This document shows positions 59,309 to 64,000 of a DNA stretch of 64,000 nt, piece by piece. The stretch is from Nipponacmea schrenckii (Eukaryota > Mollusca > Gastropoda > Lottiidae). Both the position numbers and the translations under genes were made by a program. The notes below the pieces were generated by a model. It did no database searches. It saw nothing but the letters and a program-made list of their open reading frames with translations, and was not told the DNA's origin. Positions within the stretch are counted from its first letter, which is position 1, and each line of letters opens with the position of its first letter. Where the stretch lies: contig CM060200.1 in assembly GCA_030562195.1 (NCBI GenBank), forward strand, positions 42,009,084 through 42,073,083, read 5' to 3'.

Positions 59309-62300
59309 TCAGCCATTAGGTTCAGGTCTGTAATGTCGAGGTAGGTTGGGAGATTTTTTTTCAGGTGAAGATCGAGATGGACACCACAGAAAGAAAGTTA
59401 AATAATGGAGAATCCGGACGACGAGCTCCACCAGTTCAAATATACTTAATATAGATAACCCAATCCATAAACCAACCGTCCCTCCTACATCCGATATAAA
59501 CTGAGCCGTCTGGAAGTAAAAACACACACTATTGATTAGGGTCAGGGGACAGATCATAGGTCTGGGAGTAGATCTTGGGTCAGTGAGTAGACCATGGTTC
59601 AGGAGTTAAATCATGGGTCAGGGGTAGATCATGGGTCAGGGGTAGATCATTGGTCAGGGTAGATCATGGGTCAGGGGTTAGACAATAGTTCAGGGGTTAA
59701 ATCATAGGTCTGGGAGTAGATCTTGGGTCAGTGGTAGATGAGTTTGGGCTAATAGAGTAGGTTCCTCTTCTAAGGCAAGAATGTAGTGTGTCTCAAGATC
59801 AAGTCTCAGAAGAAAGAGTAAACATTCTCTGACTTATAAATAAAACGTATTTAAATCTCTAAATAGACTATAGGTTTCTAAATCTCATTCAGAAATCAAA
59901 CAAAAGGGAGATAACTCACCTCGTAATCTTCCTCTTCCGTGATATTCTCATAATTCAAATCTTCATAATAAATATTTAACTTGATAAAATTCTGACTAAA
60001 AAAGAAAAAAAAAAGACATAGGTTACTACCGGCAGTGCGCGTCCCTTCTATTGCATGGGTGAAACGTTGCATTTATAATCCCATTCCATATTCTTCAATT
60101 TGTTAAATAATAATGATATAAACTTGCAACAAATTCTCATATCAAAAGTGATCTACAGAAATTGTAATTGGAACATAATTTCAAGGTATACTGCTCCCAA
60201 TTTCCATGATGATGAAAATTGAATTATAAAGTGACCAAACTAGATAGTTATCATAAAACTGTGAAAACAATGTAAATTGTAAAGGTATGAAAATACTCAG
60301 GAGATGTATACATATAAATGATGATACAATGTAAATTGTAGAAAGTGTATCAACAAAACTCAGGAGTATGTATACTATATAAATTGATGATAACAATGTA
60401 AATTGTAGAAACGTTGTATACAATAAAAGGAGTAGTTTAATCTATATATACTGATGATGACAATGTAAATTGTAGAAACGTTGTATACAATAAAAGGAGT
60501 AGTTTGATATATATATACTGATGATGACAATGTAAATTGTAGAAACGTTGTATGCAAAAATACTCAGGAGATGTATACTATATAAATTGATGATAACAAT
60601 GTAAATTGTAGAAACGTTGTATGCAAAAATACTCAGGAGATGTATACTATATAAACCGATGATAACAATGTAAATTGTAGAAACGTTGTATACAATAAAA
60701 GGAGTAGCTTTATAATATATATATACTGATGATGACAATGTAAATTGTAGAAACGTTGTATACAATAAAAGGAGTAGTTTAATATATATATACTGATGAT
60801 GACAATGTAAATTGTAGAAACGTTGTATACAATAAAAGGAGTAGCTTAATATATATATATATACTGATGATGACAATGTAAATTGTAGAAATGTCGTGAA
60901 CAATAGCGAAAACACGACAATTAACTATTATTTTGTTAAAATTTCCCTTTTCCAATAATCTCAAAATTTCCCTCAAAGTGACTTTAATCTACAACTTACG
61001 ACAGACGTCTTGGGTCCATGTTTTTTAATTCCTGGCATTCTTCTTCTGTTTTCTTCACACAAAGGGCAGCTAATAGCACTTTCTGTAAATAAAAAAGATA
61101 TTTTCTGTAAAATAACAGAGAAGCTAGTGGCACTTTCTGTAAATAAAAAAGATATTTTCTGTAAAATAACAGAGAAGCTAGTGGCACTTTCTGTAAATAA
61201 AAACAGATACTTTCCATAAAATAACAGAGCAGCTAGAAGCAATTTTTATAAATAAAAACAGATAACACTGTAAAAAAGCTGAGCATTTTGTAACACTTTC
61301 TGTTAGAAAATAGATAACACTTTCTGTTAAATCACTGAGTTTAGCTAGTGACATTTCTGTACAATGACAGTTTGGGACAATTTCTGTAGGTCTACTGAAT
61401 TACCACTAGGTAAAATAGCAGCGAGTAGCTAGGTCAATTGAATTATATTAATTTAAAAAAAACAAAAAAGTTCATTCTTACCGTGTAGTCGTCAGACGGC
61501 CATTGTCTTGAAGAGAGGCTGTACTGAAATCTTGTTTCTCTACAATAAAATATATGTTACACTAATTACTATGGGATAGAAACATACAGAAACAACAACT
61601 GTATAGGTTCACGAGGATCCTTTCTACCAGCTGGTCCTTGGTCAAACCACTTAGTATTGATTTTACAAGGATAACAACTTAGGTTCACAAGGATCCTTTC
61701 TACCAGCTGGTCCTTGGTCAAACCTCTTGGTATTGATTTTACAAGGATAACAACTTAGGTTCACAAGGATCCTTTCTACCAGCTGGTCCTTGGTCAAACC
61801 TCTTGGTATTGATTTTACAAGGATAACAACTTAGGTTCACAAGGTTCCTTTCTACCAACTGATCTAAACTTCCTTTAATCAATGTTTATTGAGAATTTAC
61901 GAAGGGATTTATGTGAAGGCCCGGTCAGACAGGCTTCCGCGAGTTGATCACGTGTAATTTTGCTATTAATTTTGCAATTTTTTTCTACACGCGGTGAAAA
62001 TCAGCCAATTTGTCTCAAACGTGCTGGACACGCGAATGACAAGTGTGTCCGTGTGTCCGTGTGTCCATCGCGTGTCTACCACGAGTCATCCGTGTGTGAG
62101 CGCTTGTGATCAGAAAATGGGGTCACAAGTGATCACACGCAGCGCGTGTGTATCACTTGTGCTCCGCGTGTGAATCACGTGCCGATCACTTGTGCTCCGC
62201 TTGCCGCCCGCGTGTATAAAAGCCGCCGCTGAACCTGAAGAAGCTGGTTCTGATGTTGCTGGAACAGCATAACCAAAGCATTACGATGTGCCGGATCCAT

Positions 62301-63853
62301 GTTGCCTCTTCAACGTCTTGATCACAACTGATGAAAATGGCCAACACGCGATCTTTTTATAGCAGAAATAACTAGTGGTACAAACGAGATTGGGTCGTGG
62401 ACGACACGCGAATCAGTCGTGGTTCAATCGCGATTCAACGCGAAAACACGCGAATGGCCCGCGGATGACTCGTGACACAATCCCTGAGAAAGCCTTATAC
62501 ACGCGGAGCACACGCTATCACAGGTGCTAGGAATGCTGTAGACACGCGGAACACAAGTGGATGACAAGTGCTACACACGCAATCACACGAAGAAATTTTG
62601 CGTATGCCCGCGAGTGACCACTTGTCGTCCACTTGTGATCCGCGAGTGTACCGCGTGTTATCGCGTTTGGTCCGGGTTTGTACCGCGTTTACACCACGTG
62701 TGCGAAACGCGGTGGCCATTGCGCCTAATTTTTGAGCAGCTCAAAAATAAAATCGGGTTCCGAGCGCGTGTAAAATGTTTCGCGCGTGTGCGCACTTGTT
62801 ATTCGCGAGTCATCCGCGTTTCATTCGCGTGTCATTCACTTGTGACCGCGTTTACTTCGCGTTTGACAGTTTTTCCTCGCGATACACTCGTGATCAACTC
62901 GCGGAAGCCTGTCTGACCGGCCCTTTTGATACAAATATATTTTGCAATAGTAACATCATAAAACACTTAGTTATAGTAAAATAACAAGAACCTCAGACAT
63001 CTGATAGAAAATTAGAATGATGTAAATTGATGATATCAGTGTTCCTGATACACATACAAAATATAGAAAACCTCTTTACAATCTCTTTAATAGAACTGTT
63101 TAGTTTTAGTAGAATTACAGGAACCACAGACATCTGATTGAAAATTAGAATGATGTAAATTGATGATATCAGTGTTCCTGATACACATACAAAATATAGA
63201 AAACCTCTTTACAATATCTTTAATAGAACTGTTTAGTTTTAGTAGAATTACAGGAACCACAGACATCTGATTGAAAATTAGAATGATGTAAATTGATGAT
63301 ATCAGTGTTCCTGATACACATACAAAATATAGAAAACCCCTTTACAATCTCTTTAATAGAACTGTTTAGTTTTAGTAGAATTACAGGAACCACAGACATC
63401 TGATTGAAAATTAGAATGGTGTAAATTGATGCTATCAGTGTCTCTGATACACATACAAAATATAGAAAACCTCTTTACAATCTCTTTAATAGAACTGTTT
63501 AGTTTAAGTAGAATTACAGGAACCACAGACATCTGATTGAAAATTAGAATGATGTAAATGAATGCTAACAGTGTTCCTGATACACATACAAAATATAGAA
63601 AACCTCTTTACAATCTCTTTAATAGAGCTGTTTAGTTTTAGTAAAATTACAAGAACCTCAGACATCTGATTGAAAATTAGAATGATGTAAATTGATGATA
63701 TCAGTGTCTCTAATACATATATACTTTTTTAGAAAACCTCTGTACAATCACATTAAGAAAACTGTAGGCGTACTTACACACAAGGATTATCACAGAAGCA
63801 TTTTTCTTTTCCATTTTCATAGTCAGCCTTGACACCAATCATACATTTCAGTT
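59309..63853 (-). CDS. DEG/ENaC-family sodium channel, C-terminal part (5' end outside window)
   Basis: Amiloride-sensitive type cation channel subunit, two transmembrane segments with a large Cys-rich ectodomain; only the last 163 aa are here. Exons in transcript order: 63853-63778, 61539-61482, 61082-61000, 59995-59920, 59509-59309. All junctions are GT-AG and phases agree. The sequence runs through the end of the ectodomain (CFCDNPCVETRFQYS, then RQWPSDDYT), a pre-TM2 strand (FIKLNIYYEDLNYENI), the ISDVGG motif and TM2 with GLWIGLSILSIFELVEL. The Gly-Leu-Ser triplet in it is the G-x-S selectivity filter of the family. A short basic, Pro-rich cytoplasmic tail follows. It could be an ASIC-like, FMRFamide-gated or other invertebrate subgroup; the fragment does not decide. 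An AATAAA lies directly after the stop on the minus strand (59303-59298). Introns hold a hammerhead-like array, SINE-tail array, Harbinger-like element and 133-bp array. Confidence 0.93.
59530..59745 (+). repeat. degenerate GGTCAGGGGTAGATCATG repeat
   Basis: About eight units of 18-30 bp in the last intron of the channel gene. Confidence 0.75.
60270..60900 (+). repeat. ~60-bp array with hammerhead-like core, about 9 copies
   Basis: Two unit types share TGATGATGACAATGTAAATT and GTAGAAACGTTGTATACAAT. One continues with AAAGGAGTAGTTTA and (TA)n; the other with GCAAAAATACTCAGGAGATG. Lies in the DEG/ENaC intron between exons 61000 and 59995, antisense to the gene. Confidence 0.85.
61077..61255. 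repeat. 54-bp tandem duplication across a splice acceptor of the channel gene
   Basis: Minus-strand exon 61082-61000 starts AAAGTGCTATTAGCT after TTTACAG. The acceptor plus the first ~17 exon bases (AAAGTGCCACTAGCTTC) recur at 61131 and 61185, 54 bp apart, and a decayed copy at about 61240. Only the last acceptor has a full exon behind it. Confidence 0.8.
61600..61862 (-). repeat. 76-80 bp array of SINE tails, 3-4 copies
   Basis: Same unit as 31545-32330, in the DEG/ENaC intron, ending about 55 bp before the Harbinger-like element. Confidence 0.85.
61918..62926. mobile_element. non-autonomous DNA transposon with ~34-bp terminal inverted repeats, Harbinger-like
   Basis: The ends are inverted copies: GGTCAGACAGGCTTCCGCGA on the left and its complement at about 62889-62922. 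The interior is strikingly GC/CpG-rich against AT-rich flanks and packed with variants of ACACGCG, CGCGTGT and CACTTGT in both orientations. A relic transposase N-terminus lies in the left part. The element sits in the DEG/ENaC intron between exons 63778 and 61539. Target-site duplication is not clear from the flanks. Superfamily assignment rests on the relic peptide only. Confidence 0.7.
62175..62300 (-). pseudogene. relic 41-codon N-terminal frame inside the Harbinger-like element
   Basis: Minus-strand ATG at 62300 opens a frame starting MDPAHRNALVMLFQQHQNQL and ending in terminal-repeat-type sequence. An N-terminus beginning MDP followed by Gln/Leu-rich residues is common in PIF/Harbinger transposases. 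A TATAAA stands about 57 bp upstream (62361-62356). The catalytic domain is missing, so this is an internally deleted copy. Confidence 0.45.
62975..63755 (-). repeat. 133-bp tandem array (6 copies) in DEG/ENaC intron
   Basis: AGAACC/GGAACC blocks at 62988, 63121, 63254, 63387, 63520 and 63653, exactly 133 bp apart. It is the reverse complement of the annexin-intron unit at 18814-19440, so both arrays are in the sense orientation of their host genes. Confidence 0.9.
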
Positions 63854-64000
63854 CTAGTAATAAAATAAAAGGGATACATTCAGGGAAATATTGACTTGGT
63901 TAACCAGTACACCTCTAATACAACTATATGTAACACTAAATTAAATCAGACATTTAGTCCACCTAGTTGTAAAAGGGTACGGATAATCAGGGAAAGATCA

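Noticed and set aside
62495..62984. Cys/Arg/Thr-rich frames on both strands
   Set aside because: Caused by the CGCGTGT/ACACGCG motif repeats of the Harbinger-like element.

Overview
The window looks like nuclear DNA from an invertebrate animal, most likely a lophotrochozoan and probably a mollusc. The evidence is small exons with GT-AG introns and conserved phases, an AT-rich background, tRNA-derived SINEs, TTAA-flanked palindromic MITEs and an extreme load of minisatellites. The species assignment is an inference. There is no bacterial or viral gene organisation.

Four genes can be reconstructed exon by exon. (1) A complete four-repeat annexin on the + strand, 17215-24628, in nine coding exons giving 326 aa. 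(2) A complete inosine triphosphate pyrophosphatase (ITPA) on the - strand, 27006-25313, in three coding exons giving 193 aa; it converges on the annexin. (3) A FAM167-family protein on the + strand, 49100-57454, in four coding exons giving 469 aa with a very long Ser/Pro-rich tail. (4) The 3' half of a DEG/ENaC-type sodium channel on the - strand, 63853-59309, in five exons giving 163 aa; it runs out of the window. A fifth, unidentified minus-strand gene is suggested by a promoter-like block and donor at 12862-13030 and by two small phase-compatible candidate exons at 9035-9000 and 6320-6244.

Most of the rest is tandem repeats: units of 13 bp (201-551), 51 bp (1060-2222), 48 bp (11262-12255), 127 bp (13870-15330), 42 bp (15357-16975), about 130 bp (18814-19440), 39 bp (20559-21205), 20 bp (28960-30112), 76-80 bp (31545-32330), 29 bp (33750-33985), 27 bp (36008-36205), 91 bp (36850-38825), 43 bp (50000-50905) and others. 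Many give long but meaningless open frames. Several arrays are not independent satellites but amplified pieces of dispersed elements. The 127-bp and 42-bp arrays are the two arms of one TTAA-flanked palindromic MITE inflated to 3.2 kb. The 76-80 bp arrays at three places are the tail of a SINE. The 130-133 bp unit occurs in introns of both the annexin and the channel gene.

The most notable non-genic objects are the inflated MITEs, a 1-kb GC-rich Harbinger-like inverted-repeat element with a relic ORF (61918-62926), hairpins carrying a recurrent GAAACGTC motif, a 60-bp-scale array resembling a hammerhead-ribozyme core (60270-60900), and tandem duplications that copied a splice acceptor with the exon start (channel gene) or an exon end (annexin).
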